A stretch of DNA of 64,000 bases. It comes from Piromyces finnis (taxonomy: Eukaryota; Neocallimastigomycota; Neocallimastigomycetes; Neocallimastigales; Neocallimastigaceae). Under the pieces are notes generated by a model. That model made no database searches, was not told the DNA's origin, and saw only the letters and a program-made list of their open reading frames with translations. The stretch lies in contig MCFH01000099.1 in assembly GCA_002104945.1 (NCBI GenBank), forward strand, positions 1-64,000, written 5' to 3'. The position numbers and the translations under genes were made by a program. Of this stretch, positions 23,596-34,653 are shown in pieces; position 1 is the first letter of the stretch; each line of letters starts with the position of its first letter.

Positions 23596-26500
23596 TCATG
23601 GAACAAAATTATGATCTCCATTGGTTGCGCTGGCCCTCCTGGCCTGTCTTACTGTTTCTTCAGCATTGACGCTCTTGGATGTTGCTTCAAACCTTTTGAA
23701 CATTGACCATTGCTGACCAATAGCAAAAGGCATGATTTTGGTTAGAAGTTCCGCGGTTACCATCAAGAATGGTGTTCCTTCGTTAGTACCAGATTGAATC
23801 TGACGCTTACAAAGTTCTTTCCATTCCCTTGAATTGTAATTAATATTGTTAAAACTTCTTCCCCCAAGAAGGAATTTAAATATTTTACTGCACACACTAG
23901 AATAATCATACACATTAATATTCACCGGATTATTAGAACTATTACTATCATCAACTAAATTACTATCTAAATTAGAATTATTATCATCACTATTGCTATC
24001 ATTACTAATATTATTATTTCTATTATTGTTATTATTACTATTGTTATTATTAATATTATTACTATTACTATTACTGTTATTGCTATCTCTGCTGATATTA
24101 ACACATTCATTATTATTGATAGGACTATTGGAATTACGTTGACTGAAAAAATTTAATAGATGGACTATAGAATCATAATGTTTAATACGGATATCTCTAA
24201 ATGTTGGACAATCTAATAACCAATGTTTAATACTTTGATCTCCACACTTGCAACATGGACAGTAGTTAGGACAAACTGGATCAACAAATTTAGCAGCTTT
24301 GGCAACTCTAGCATCCAACTTGTATCCGCTTCTTGCTTTCAATAGCCAGTAGAAGCCATAGGCAAACTCTGGGTACTCATAACATAATTTAATAAAATCT
24401 TTAGTTTCAATAAATTTATTATCATCATAATATTGCGCTTTGATTGAATTCCCTTTGAGATCTTTCCAATAAAAGTTTTTAACTGCTTTAACATCTCCAT
24501 GTTTCTTTAGTTTTTTATCAAGTGTCCTACTTGATTTGCACCACGTGTATTTTCTAAATTTAGGAATGTAATTGACAAGGTGTGAGATAATACAATTTGA
24601 GTTTTTCCATTTGTTAAAACATCTAACCTGAGCTAACGCACATTTGGCTGACAATGGAGGAATATTCAAATCTTTTGAGATAGAGTATAAAGATATAAAC
24701 GATACAGCTTTATGAACTCCGGCAACCCATCGTATTCCTTTGTTAACATGCTTCTGAGCAATCCTAGACCTAGCTTTGTTGGATCCAAGTAATGGTGCAA
24801 AGTATGAAACTCTGCTAATCACTTGTGAGTTAAGTACTAGTTTTTTGAAAGGAATAGGAATATTAGGATTTCTTAAGAATTTACTGACTGAGAAAAGTCC
24901 TTTCAAAACCTTGTTATTAAGAACTTTAATTACTGGTTTAAGGGACAAATTCTTATCAAATGGAACACCAAGATAAGTGTAGCAGTCAGTAGTTGGAATG
25001 GGTTGTCCTGCTAAGTAAAATGTTGGATCTCTCTTGTTCTGATTTTCTATTGATTCAGGACGAATCACCATCGTTGAACATTTCTGGATACCAAATTCCA
25101 TTTCATTATACAAGGCCCATTCATTAACTCTTCTAAGCATCTTTTTTAAGCATCCTCTTGTTGGAGCACAAATAACTATATCATCTGCAAAAAGTCCACC
25201 ACAGCATCGAGTGTCACCTAAACTGACTCCGAGATCTTCACACTCTTTAAATATATCATTAATAAAGAGATTAAAAAGAATAGGAGAAAGTGGGCAACCT
25301 TGACGGACTCCTTTCTTCACATCAAAAGATTTCGAGAATTGTCCATCTAATTTGACATTAGCCTTAGATGTTAAATATAAATTTTTGATAAATTGTAAAC
25401 TCTTACCTCGGATTCCTAAACAATCTAATTTATGGAGAATATTACCGATAGGGACTGAATCGTATGCTTTCCTGAGATCTAAAAAGGCCAAATATGTCTC
25501 TTTATTATCTAATTGACGTCTACGGCATATTTCTTGGATTGAAATGAAAAGACTGATACTTTCTTCCTTTTTTCGAAAACCAAATTGTTCAGGTCTAATG
25601 AAATTATTCTTAAGACCATATTCTGAGATTCTAGTGGTGACAATTTTGGAAATCAACTTAATACCATTATTGATAAGTGATATACCTCGATAGTTATCAC
25701 AATCTGTCAAATCTCCCTTCTTAGGAATAGAAACAATACTGGATTCATTCCATGAGTTGGGGAAATCTCCATCCCAAATACGGTTGAATAATTTAAGAAT
25801 AAAATTTAAACCATGAGCATCATTATCTGAAGTAGTATTACCAGAAGAATTATTATCTGTAGCATTATTAGAATCATTACTTGATGGAACTAATGCTTTG
25901 TAAAATTCAATTGGAATACCATCCGGACCTGATGCTTTATAATTTGGAGTAGTGAGGATAGCTGACTTGACTTCATCAATACTAATATCTTGGTTGATAT
26001 CCCACTCATCAAGCATAGGAAGTGAAAAACGTTTATTCGTTGGTTCTTCATACCAATGCTCCAAATCAAGACTTACACCACTTGGGTCTGATGCAAGATT
26101 TTCGAAATGATCATGCCACACATCTAGTTGTTCTTCCGTAGCAACAACTAATTCTCCATTTTTATTTTTAATTGGTTGAGCAATAAAGAAAGAATCTTTT
26201 CCAATTTTTGCAGTTTTCTTGATCCATTTCCAGGCCTTCTTAGGATTATGACTCTTCATATACTCACATCCTGTTTTAATCCAATGAAGATATTCTTGCT
26301 TCCTAAATTCATTACATCTTTTGTGGATGTAATCAATGAGTTTACGGTAGATTTTAATTCTTTTAATAAATTCATCTATATCATAAATTCTTTCTTTTTT
26401 AAATCTCTTATACAACTTCATTTTGATTTTTTGAAGATTAAAAATTTGTTGTGAAATATGAAATGAAGACTTTATAACATTATTTGCTGAAGTAATACTG

Positions 26501-28089
26501 AGCTCGTCTGCAATTGAAAAAGCAGTTGAAGTAAACTCTTTGGAAAGTTCATCTGTAGAAACATTAGGATCGTTGGATTTTGCTGAAAGTATTTGGAATT
26601 TATTATGACTGAGAATAGATTCCTTTTCCTCAATACATTTTAATCTATTCCATTTCAGAATTTTCTTAGGAACATTAAAGTCATTAGAAAAATCTTCCAT
26701 AGGAATAATTTTACCATTAATAAGAAGTGGCTTATGGTCTGATACAGGATAAAAATTATTTATAAATGATCCTGAGTGAATAAGATCTTTCATCTTCGAA
26801 TTGATAAGAGCATGGTCAATGTCGGAAGATTGATCACCTCGAGTCCAAGAGATAGTAGACCCTCTAAGCGGAAGAATTTCCCAATCTCCTAATCCATTAG
26901 TTGATAACCAGTTGGATAATTTTACTTTAGACATATTAAAATCACCAACAAGAATCGATGGATGGGATGAATGAGTTTGTAACCACAAGCGAACTTCTAA
27001 CTTTGCATGATCAACATAGATGTTGTGATGACTATGAGGCATATAAACATTACCAATCGAGCATTTGAATCTATTCCAGAGACTAAAAGTATAAATAGAA
27101 ATAATATACTTTCCAGAGAAGTTTTCAAGTGAGGCTTGACATGAATTGTGAAAACCTAAATATAAACCTCTCATTCCCGGAACTGATTCGTCAGCTTTCT
27201 TGAAAAAGTGTCTATAGTTTCGCAAAGTAACACGACAAGGATAATCTGTATTCGATCCAGAACCATTACCAGTTTCTTGGAAACATAAAAATAATGGTTT
27301 GAAAATAGCTGTGAAATAGCTAATACTATCTCTCTTTTCGTGATTCCACCCATTGGTGTTCCAACTAAGACAAAAAGAAAAGTTATCAATCTTGTTGGAT
27401 GAGGAAGAATCGTTGCTATTATTATTATTATTAAAGTCATCGTTATTAATGGATGATGCATCAGAGGAATAAGTAGAACTATTACTAGATGGCTGTGAAA
27501 CTGAAGAACTATCAACTATTGAACTGTTATCAGAGTTGATAGAGCTATTAGAATTAATTGTTGAATGTTGAGATTGAAATTGTGTTTGCTGTAGATCTGG
27601 AATATTTTCATGATTGGAAACTTGTTGAAGATCTTGTTGAAGATCTAGTTGAAGATCGGATTGTTGATGAGATTGTTGAACTGATTGTTGAAATGATTGT
27701 TGAATAGAATGTTGATGTTTATTAGAAACTAAAATTTTACGTTTGAGAGTGGAAAAAGTGTATTTGTGATTCCTTCTACTACGAGCTGAAAAGGAAATTG
27801 AGGTAACTGAAAGTTTCTTCTTTAACATGTGTAAGATTTTAATACAATCTTTTGATGAACCATGAACCTTGACTAAGAAAAAGTGATCATTGAAAGTTTG
27901 AAAATATTTAACACTAATAACTGAATTAAATTTATCTTCTAGAATAACCTCGAGTTTTTCCCATAGCATATTTACTGACCATGATCGAATACCACGGATA
28001 AAGAAGGAGCGAATATCATCTAAGGGGATACCATAAGACCGGGTACCACGTCTGATATAATTCTTATCTTTAATATAAAGGACTGACAT
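23596..28089 (-). CDS. LINE polyprotein (endonuclease-reverse transcriptase), copy B
   Basis: A 1497-aa intact ORF nearly identical to copy A through the endonuclease, reverse transcriptase (FADD intact) and CCHC knuckle. The main difference is a shorter Asn-rich tract between the knuckle and the C-terminal domain, plus scattered substitutions such as SFGIP to SYGIP near the N-terminus. It keeps the NHNFVP-type end. ATG at 28089. Being intact and near identical to A and C, it is likely a recent, possibly mobile copy. Confidence 0.95.
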   Translation of the reverse strand: MSVLYIKDKNYIRRGTRSYGIPLDDIRSFFIRGIRSWSVNMLWEKLEVILEDKFNSVISVKYFQTFNDHFFLVKVHGSSKDCIKILHMLKKKLSVTSISFSARSRRNHKYTFSTLKRKILVSNKHQHSIQQSFQQSVQQSHQQSDLQLDLQQDLQQVSNHENIPDLQQTQFQSQHSTINSNSSINSDNSSIVDSSSVSQPSSNSSTYSSDASSINNDDFNNNNNSNDSSSSNKIDNFSFCLSWNTNGWNHEKRDSISYFTAIFKPLFLCFQETGNGSGSNTDYPCRVTLRNYRHFFKKADESVPGMRGLYLGFHNSCQASLENFSGKYIISIYTFSLWNRFKCSIGNVYMPHSHHNIYVDHAKLEVRLWLQTHSSHPSILVGDFNMSKVKLSNWLSTNGLGDWEILPLRGSTISWTRGDQSSDIDHALINSKMKDLIHSGSFINNFYPVSDHKPLLINGKIIPMEDFSNDFNVPKKILKWNRLKCIEEKESILSHNKFQILSAKSNDPNVSTDELSKEFTSTAFSIADELSITSANNVIKSSFHISQQIFNLQKIKMKLYKRFKKERIYDIDEFIKRIKIYRKLIDYIHKRCNEFRKQEYLHWIKTGCEYMKSHNPKKAWKWIKKTAKIGKDSFFIAQPIKNKNGELVVATEEQLDVWHDHFENLASDPSGVSLDLEHWYEEPTNKRFSLPMLDEWDINQDISIDEVKSAILTTPNYKASGPDGIPIEFYKALVPSSNDSNNATDNNSSGNTTSDNDAHGLNFILKLFNRIWDGDFPNSWNESSIVSIPKKGDLTDCDNYRGISLINNGIKLISKIVTTRISEYGLKNNFIRPEQFGFRKKEESISLFISIQEICRRRQLDNKETYLAFLDLRKAYDSVPIGNILHKLDCLGIRGKSLQFIKNLYLTSKANVKLDGQFSKSFDVKKGVRQGCPLSPILFNLFINDIFKECEDLGVSLGDTRCCGGLFADDIVICAPTRGCLKKMLRRVNEWALYNEMEFGIQKCSTMVIRPESIENQNKRDPTFYLAGQPIPTTDCYTYLGVPFDKNLSLKPVIKVLNNKVLKGLFSVSKFLRNPNIPIPFKKLVLNSQVISRVSYFAPLLGSNKARSRIAQKHVNKGIRWVAGVHKAVSFISLYSISKDLNIPPLSAKCALAQVRCFNKWKNSNCIISHLVNYIPKFRKYTWCKSSRTLDKKLKKHGDVKAVKNFYWKDLKGNSIKAQYYDDNKFIETKDFIKLCYEYPEFAYGFYWLLKARSGYKLDARVAKAAKFVDPVCPNYCPCCKCGDQSIKHWLLDCPTFRDIRIKHYDSIVHLLNFFSQRNSNSPINNNECVNISRDSNNSNSNSNNINNNNSNNNNNRNNNISNDSNSDDNNSNLDSNLVDDSNSSNNPVNINVYDYSSVCSKIFKFLLGGRSFNNINYNSREWKELCKRQIQSGTNEGTPFLMVTAELLTKIMPFAIGQQWSMFKRFEATSKSVNAEETVRQARRASATNGDHNFVP

Positions 28090-28734
28090 GATAATAAATT
28101 CTAATTAAAAAATATTGAATATAAAATAAATACTAATAAAAATTACAAATATAACGTATATGGAAAAAAATCTGTCTCTCTCTCTCTTCTTAAAAGTACT
28201 GGATAGTACAAAAATTGTTACGATGCTTTGTTTAAAGTTTCTTATTTTTTGAATTCTAGTTGTAAATTTTCTTTAAAAATTCTAGTTTTGGTTTGTTGTT
28301 AGTAAATTCGAATCGCTTTTTGACACTAAACTTGTTTGACTTTACTTTTCATTAAATATTTAAATTGGTAAAAAATTTGAATCAAGAATGTCGACACCAG
28401 AAAGCTTGTGAATAGTATTTTTACATGATGTAGAGTGAATCAGTCTCTTACAAGAAACAATACAACAATAGCTACATGAATATAAAAGTACAATGCAAAT
28501 GCTAAAGTTGACTACATTGGATTCTTACAAGAGAAGAGTAGTACTACATGAATACATGAGTAAAAGAAAAAATACAGCAACAAAATGTATTACTCTTCTA
28601 ATTAAATACTATACAAACTTACCTGAAAAATCAAACATTCACTTATTCATCAAATACTTAAATTTGATGAATAAAATGTTTTTTAATCGCTCAGTACCAT
28701 GAGCTTAGTCCTAATAATTTTCCCTTGAAGACTA

Positions 28735-28925
28735 ACCAAGCATCCATTGCGCAATGCTTGGATTTAATTCTTTCTACTCTCTCAGTACCATGAGCATGAG
28801 TAGACCCCTTGAGAAATTACATTTATTAAATAAATGAAGGCACATTCCTAAGAGGGCACCAAGCATCCATTGCGCAATACTTGGATTTAATTCTTTCTAC
28901 TCTCTCAGTACCATGAGCATGAGTA
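28735..28925 (-). repeat. 123-bp 5' monomers of LINE copy B
   Basis: ACCAAGCATCCATTGCGCAA begins at 28735 and again at 28858. Each unit holds the dyad CCAAGCAT...ATGCTTGG around TTGCGCAA, and TCTCAGTACCATGAGC. A degenerate relative (CGCTCAGTACCATGAGC) lies just inside, near 28688. Confidence 0.88.
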
Positions 28926-29126
28926 TTTTTTTTTTTTTTTTTTTTAACGGCATCAAATATTTTAAACTTTATTATTAATTTAATTAAAATTATAATACAT
29001 GTAATATAAAAAGTTAAAAATAAAATAAAATAAAAAAAAAAACATGTTTAAATAAACACAAATGAATAAAAAATGGGTATAATGTATTCTAGTAATTTTA
29101 ATTAAAGTAAGAAAGCCACTATTATA

Positions 29127-32100
29127 CTAAGGTATAATAATTGTATTTGACTTCCAATGGGACACCGAGTCAAAGATCAAAATTTTATCATGGGAAAAAT
29201 TATGATCTCCATTGGTTGCGCTGGCCCTCCTGGCCTGTCTTACTGTTTCTTCAGCATCGACGCTCTTGGATGTTGCTTCAAACCTTTGGAACATTGACCA
29301 TTGCTGGCCAATAGCAAAAGGCATGATTTTGGTTAGAAGTTCCGCGGTTACCGTCAAGAATGGTGTTACTTCATTAGTACCAGATTGAATCTGACACTTG
29401 CAAAGTTCTTTCCATTCCCTTGAATCGTAATTGATATTGTTAAAACTTCTTCCCCCAAGAAGGAATTTAAATATTTTACTGCACACACTAGAATAATCAT
29501 ACACATTAATATTCACCGGATTATTAGAACTATTACTATCATTAACTAAATTACTATCTAGATTAGAATTATTATCATCACTATTGCTATCATTACTAAT
29601 ATTATTATTTCTATTATTGTTATTATTACTATTGTTACTATTACTATTGTTATTACTACTATTGTTACTATTACTATTAATGTTATTACTATCTCTACTG
29701 ATATTAACATTTTCATTATTATTGATAGGACTATTGGAATTACGTTGACTGAAAAAATTTAATAGCTGGACTATGGAATCATAATGTTTAATACGGATAT
29801 CTCTAAATGTTGGACAATCTAATAACCAATGTTTAATACTTTGATCTCCACACTTGCAACATGGACAGTAGTTAGGACAAACTGGATCAACAAATTTAGC
29901 AGATTTGGCAACTCTAGCATCCAACTTGTATCCGCTTCTTGCTTTCAATAGCCAGTAGAAGCCATAGGCAAACTCTGGGTACTCATAACATAATTTAATA
30001 AAATCTTTAGTTTCAATAAATTTATTATCATCATAATATTGCGCTTTGATTGAATTCCCTTTGAGATCTTTCCAATAAAAGTTTTTAACTGCTTTAACAT
30101 CTCCATGTTTCTTTAATTTTTTATCAAGTGTCCTACTTGATTTGCACCACGTGTATTTTCTAAATTTAGGAATGTAATTGACAAGGTGTGAGATAATACA
30201 ATTTGAGTTTTTCCATTTGTTAAAACATCTAACCTGAGCTAACGCACATTTGGCTGACAATGGAGGAATATTCAAATCTTTTGAAATAGAGTATAAAGAT
30301 ATAAACGATACAGCTTTATGAACTCCGGCAACCCATCGTATTCCTTTGTTAACATGCTTCTGAGCAATCCTAGACCTAGCTTTGTTGGATCCAAGTAATG
30401 GTGCAAAGTATGAAACTCTACTAATCACTTGTGAGTTAAGTACTAGTTTTTTGAAAGGAATAGGAATATTAGGATTTCTTAAGAATTTACTGACTGAGAA
30501 AAGTCCTTTCAAAACCTTGTTATTAAGAGCTTTAATTACTGGTTTAAGGGACAGATTCTTATCAAATGGAACACCAAGATAAGTATAGCAATCAGTAGTT
30601 GGAATGGGTTGTCCTGCTAAGTAAAATGTTGGATCTCTCTTGTTCTGATTTTCTATTGATTCAGGACGAATCACCATCGTTGAACATTTCTGGATACCAA
30701 ATTCCATTTCATTATACAATGCCCATTCATTAACTCTTCTAAGCATCTTTTTTAAGCATCCTCTTGTTGGAGCACAAATAACTATATCATCTGCAAAAAG
30801 TCCACCACAGCATCGAGTGTCACCTAAACTGACTCCTAGATCTTCGCACTCTCTAAATATATCATTAATAAAGAGATTAAAGAGAATAGGAGAAAGAGGG
30901 CATCCTTGACGGACTCCTTTCTTCACATCAAAAGATTTCGAGAATTGTCCATCTAATTTGACATTAGCCTTAGATGTTAAATATAAATTTTTGATAAATT
31001 GTAGACTCTTACCTCGGATTCCTAAACAATCTAATTTATGGAGAATATTACCGATTGGGACTGAATCGTATGCTTTCCTGAGATCTAAAAAGGCCAAATA
31101 TGTCTCTTTATTATCTAATTGACGTCTACGGCATATTTCTTGGATTGAAATGAAAAGACTAATACTTTCTTCCTTTTTTCGAAAACCAAATTGTTCAGGT
31201 CTAATGAAATTATTCTTTAAACCATATTCTGAGATTCTAGTGGTGACAATTTTGGAAATCAACTTAATGCCATTATTGATAAGTGATATACCTCGATAGT
31301 TATCACAATCTGTCAAATCTCCCTTCTTAGGAATAGAAACAATACTGGATTCATTCCATGAGTTGGGGAAATCTCCATCCCAAATACGGTTGAATAATTT
31401 AAGAATAAAATTTAAACCATGAGCATCATTATCTGAAGTAGTATTACCAGAAGAATTATTATCTGTAGCATTATTAGAATCATTACTTGATGGAACTAAT
31501 GCTTTGTAAAATTCAATTGGAATACCATCCGGACCTGATGCTTTATAATTTGGAGTAGTGAGGATAGCTGACTTGACTTCATCAATACTAATATCTTGGT
31601 TGATATCCCACTCATCAAGCATAGGAAGTGAAAAACGTTTATTCGTTGGTTCTTCATACCAATGCTCCAAATCAAGACTTACACCACTTGGGTCTGATGC
31701 AAGATTTTCGAAATGATCATGCCACACATCTAGTTGTTCTTCCGTAGCAACAACTAATTCTCCATTTTTATTTTTAATTGGTTGAGCAATAAAGAAAGAA
31801 TCTTTTCCAATTTTTGCAGTTTTCTTGATCCATTTCCAGGCCTTCTTAGGATTATGACTCTTCATATACTCACATCCTGTTTTAATCCAATGAAGATATT
31901 CTTGCTTCCTAAATTCATTACATCTTTTGTGGATGTAATCAATGAGTTTACGGTAGATTTTAATTCTTTTAATAAATTCATCTATATCATAAATTCTTTC
32001 TTTTTTAAATCTCTTATACAACTTCATTTTGATTTTTTGAAGATTAAAAATTTGTTGTGAAATATGAAATGAAGACTTTATAACATTATTTGCTGAAGTA

Positions 32101-33695
32101 ATACTGAGCTCGTCTGCAATTGAAAAAGCAGTTGAAGTAAACTCTTTGGAAAGTTCATCTGTAGAAACATTAGGATCGTTGGATTTTGCTGAAAGTATTT
32201 GGAATTTATTATGACTGAGAATAGATTCCTTTTCCTCAATACATTTTAATCTATTCCATTTCAGAATTTTCTTAGGAACATTAAAGTCATTAGAAAAATC
32301 TTCCATAGGAATAATTTTACCATTAATAAGAAGTGGCTTATGGTCTGATACAGGATAAAAATTATTTATAAATGATCCTGAGTGAATAAGATCTTTCATC
32401 TTCGAATTGATAAGAGCATGGTCAATGTCGGAAGATTGATCACCTCGAGTCCAAGAGATAGTAGACCCTCTAAGCGGAAGAATCTCCCAATCTCCTAATC
32501 TATTAGTTGATAACCAGTTGGATAATTTTACTTTAGACATATTAAAATCACCAACAAGAATCGATGGATGGGATGAATGAGTTTGTAACCACAAGCGAAC
32601 TTCTAACTTTGCATGATCAACATAGATGTTGTGATGACTATGAGGCATATAAACATTACCAATCGAGCATTTGAATCTATTCCAGAGACTAAAAGTATAA
32701 ATAGAAATAATATACTTTCCAGAGAAGTTTTCAAGTGAGGCTTGACATGAATTGTGAAAACCTAAATATAAACCTCTCATTCCCGGAACTGATTCGTCAG
32801 CTTTCTTGAAAAAGTGTCTATAGTTTCGCAAAGTAACACGACAAGGATAATCTGTATTCGATCCAGAACCATTACCAGTTTCTTGGAAACATAAAAATAA
32901 TGGTTTGAAAATAGCTGTGAAATAGCTAATACTATCTCTCTTTTCGTGATTCCACCCATTGGTGTTCCAACTAAGACAAAAAGAAAAGTTATCAGGCTTG
33001 TTGGATGAGGAAGAATCGTTGCTATTATTATTATTATTAAAGTCATCGTTATTAATGGATGATGCATCAGAGGAATAAGTAGAACTATTACTAGATGGCT
33101 GTGAAACTGAAGAACTATCAACTATTGAACTGTTATCAGAGTTGATAGAGCTATTAGAATTAATTGTTGAATGTTGAGATTGAAATTGTGTTTGCTGTAG
33201 ATCTGGAATATTTTCATGATTGGAAACTTGTTGAAGATCTTGTTGAAGATCTAGTTGAAGATCGGATTGTTGATGAGATTGTTGAACTGATTGTTGAAAT
33301 GATTGTTGAATAGAATGTTGATGTTTATTAGAAACTAAAATTTTACGTTTGAGAGTGGAAAAAGTGTATTTGTGATTCCTTCTACTACGAGCTGAAAAGG
33401 AAATTGAGGTAACTGAAAGTTTCTTCTTTAACATGTGTAAGATTTTAATACAATCTTTCGATGAACCATGAACCTTGACTAAGAAAAAGTGATCATTGAA
33501 AGTCTGAAAATATTTAACACTAATAACTGAATTAAATTTATCTTCTAGAATAACCTCGAGTTTTTCCCATAGCATATTTACCGACCATGATCGAATACCA
33601 CGGATAAAGAAGGAGCGAATATCATCTAAGGGGATACCATAAGACCGGGTACCACGTCTGATATAATTCTTGTCTTTAATATAAAGGACTGACAT
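29127..33695 (-). CDS. LINE polyprotein (endonuclease-reverse transcriptase), copy C
   Basis: A 1522-aa ORF with the same domain order as copies A and B and an intact FADD. An indel just before the usual stop (TCATGGGAAAAATTATG where A and B have TCATGGAACAAAATTATG) shifts the frame after NGDHNF, so the protein ends with about 18 extra residues translated from the 3' UTR (ending IIIP). A few other substitutions occur in the C-terminal domain (for example KRQ to KCQ). Start is the ATG at 33695. Whether the altered C-terminus still works is unknown. Confidence 0.93.
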   Translation of the reverse strand: MSVLYIKDKNYIRRGTRSYGIPLDDIRSFFIRGIRSWSVNMLWEKLEVILEDKFNSVISVKYFQTFNDHFFLVKVHGSSKDCIKILHMLKKKLSVTSISFSARSRRNHKYTFSTLKRKILVSNKHQHSIQQSFQQSVQQSHQQSDLQLDLQQDLQQVSNHENIPDLQQTQFQSQHSTINSNSSINSDNSSIVDSSSVSQPSSNSSTYSSDASSINNDDFNNNNNSNDSSSSNKPDNFSFCLSWNTNGWNHEKRDSISYFTAIFKPLFLCFQETGNGSGSNTDYPCRVTLRNYRHFFKKADESVPGMRGLYLGFHNSCQASLENFSGKYIISIYTFSLWNRFKCSIGNVYMPHSHHNIYVDHAKLEVRLWLQTHSSHPSILVGDFNMSKVKLSNWLSTNRLGDWEILPLRGSTISWTRGDQSSDIDHALINSKMKDLIHSGSFINNFYPVSDHKPLLINGKIIPMEDFSNDFNVPKKILKWNRLKCIEEKESILSHNKFQILSAKSNDPNVSTDELSKEFTSTAFSIADELSITSANNVIKSSFHISQQIFNLQKIKMKLYKRFKKERIYDIDEFIKRIKIYRKLIDYIHKRCNEFRKQEYLHWIKTGCEYMKSHNPKKAWKWIKKTAKIGKDSFFIAQPIKNKNGELVVATEEQLDVWHDHFENLASDPSGVSLDLEHWYEEPTNKRFSLPMLDEWDINQDISIDEVKSAILTTPNYKASGPDGIPIEFYKALVPSSNDSNNATDNNSSGNTTSDNDAHGLNFILKLFNRIWDGDFPNSWNESSIVSIPKKGDLTDCDNYRGISLINNGIKLISKIVTTRISEYGLKNNFIRPEQFGFRKKEESISLFISIQEICRRRQLDNKETYLAFLDLRKAYDSVPIGNILHKLDCLGIRGKSLQFIKNLYLTSKANVKLDGQFSKSFDVKKGVRQGCPLSPILFNLFINDIFRECEDLGVSLGDTRCCGGLFADDIVICAPTRGCLKKMLRRVNEWALYNEMEFGIQKCSTMVIRPESIENQNKRDPTFYLAGQPIPTTDCYTYLGVPFDKNLSLKPVIKALNNKVLKGLFSVSKFLRNPNIPIPFKKLVLNSQVISRVSYFAPLLGSNKARSRIAQKHVNKGIRWVAGVHKAVSFISLYSISKDLNIPPLSAKCALAQVRCFNKWKNSNCIISHLVNYIPKFRKYTWCKSSRTLDKKLKKHGDVKAVKNFYWKDLKGNSIKAQYYDDNKFIETKDFIKLCYEYPEFAYGFYWLLKARSGYKLDARVAKSAKFVDPVCPNYCPCCKCGDQSIKHWLLDCPTFRDIRIKHYDSIVQLLNFFSQRNSNSPINNNENVNISRDSNNINSNSNNSSNNNSNSNNSNNNNNRNNNISNDSNSDDNNSNLDSNLVNDSNSSNNPVNINVYDYSSVCSKIFKFLLGGRSFNNINYDSREWKELCKCQIQSGTNEVTPFLTVTAELLTKIMPFAIGQQWSMFQRFEATSKSVDAEETVRQARRASATNGDHNFSHDKILIFDSVSHWKSNTIIIP

Positions 33696-34338
33696 GATAA
33701 TAAATTCTAATTAAAAATATTGAATATAAAATAAATACTAATAAAAATTATAAATATAACGTATATGGAAAAAAAAATCTGTCTCTCTCTCTCTTCTTAA
33801 AAGTACTGGATAGTACAAAAATTGTTACGATGCTTTGTTAAAAGTTTCTTTTTTTGAATTCTAGTTGTAAATTTTCTTTAAAAATTCTAGTTTTGGTTTG
33901 TTGTTAGTAAATTCGAATCGCTTTTTGACACTAAACTTGTTTGACTTTACTTTTCATTAAATATTTAAATTGGTAAAAAATTTGAATCAAGAATGTCGAC
34001 ACCAGAAAGCTTGTGAATAGTATTTTTACATGATGTAGAGTGAATCAGTCTCTTACAAGAAACAATACAACAATAGCTACATGAATATAAAAATACAATG
34101 CAAATGCTAAAGTTGACTACATTGGATTCTTACAAGAGAAGAGTAGTACTACATGAATACATGAATAAAAGAAAAAATACAGCAACAAAATGTATTACTC
34201 TTCTAATTAAATACTATACAAACTTACCTGAATATCAAACATTCAACTTATTCAACAAATACTCAATTCGATGAATAAAATGTTTTTTAATCGCTCAGTA
34301 CCATGAGCTTAGTCCTAATAATTTTCCCTTAAAGACTA

Positions 34339-34653
34339 ACCAAGCATCCATTGCGCAATGCTTGGATTTAATTCTTTCTACTCTCTCAGTACCATGAGCA
34401 TGAGTAGACCCCCTTGATAAACTCCATTATTAAATAAATGAAGGCACGTTCCTAAGAGGGCACCAAGCATCCATTGCGCAATACTTGGATTTAATTCTTT
34501 CTACTCTCTCAGTACCATGAGCATGAGTAGACCCCCTTGAGAAACTACATTTATTAAATAAATGAAGGCACGTTCCCAAGAGGGATGAGCATGAGTAGAC
34601 CCCCTTGAGAAACTACATTTATTAAATAAATGAAGGCACGTTCCCAAGAGGGA
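34339..34653 (-). repeat. 123-bp 5' monomers of LINE copy C
   Basis: Units start at 34339 and 34462 (ACCAAGCATCC...), each 123 bp. A third, partial unit (34585-34653) lacks its first half and begins ATGAGCATGAGTAGACC. On the minus strand these lie at the extreme 5' end of the element, the usual place of LINE promoter monomers. Confidence 0.9.

Larger units (their letters stand above)
23325..28925 (-). mobile_element. Long LINE copy B with 5' monomers
   Basis: T run 23325-23356, 3' UTR from 23357, ORF 23596-28089, 5' UTR to 28734, then one full 123-bp monomer (28735-28857) and part of a second (28858-28925) ending at the T run of copy C. Confidence 0.93.
28926..34653 (-). mobile_element. Long LINE copy C with 5' monomers
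   Basis: T run 28926-28945, 3' UTR, ORF 29127-33695, 5' UTR to 34338, and about 2.5 monomers to 34653. There it abuts the right half of the 13-bp target-site duplication. Confidence 0.93.

Noticed and set aside
17295-33121. Several 60-115 codon ORFs in other frames of the LINE copies
   Set aside because: They recur identically in each copy as shadows of the long ORF, with no independent codon signal.
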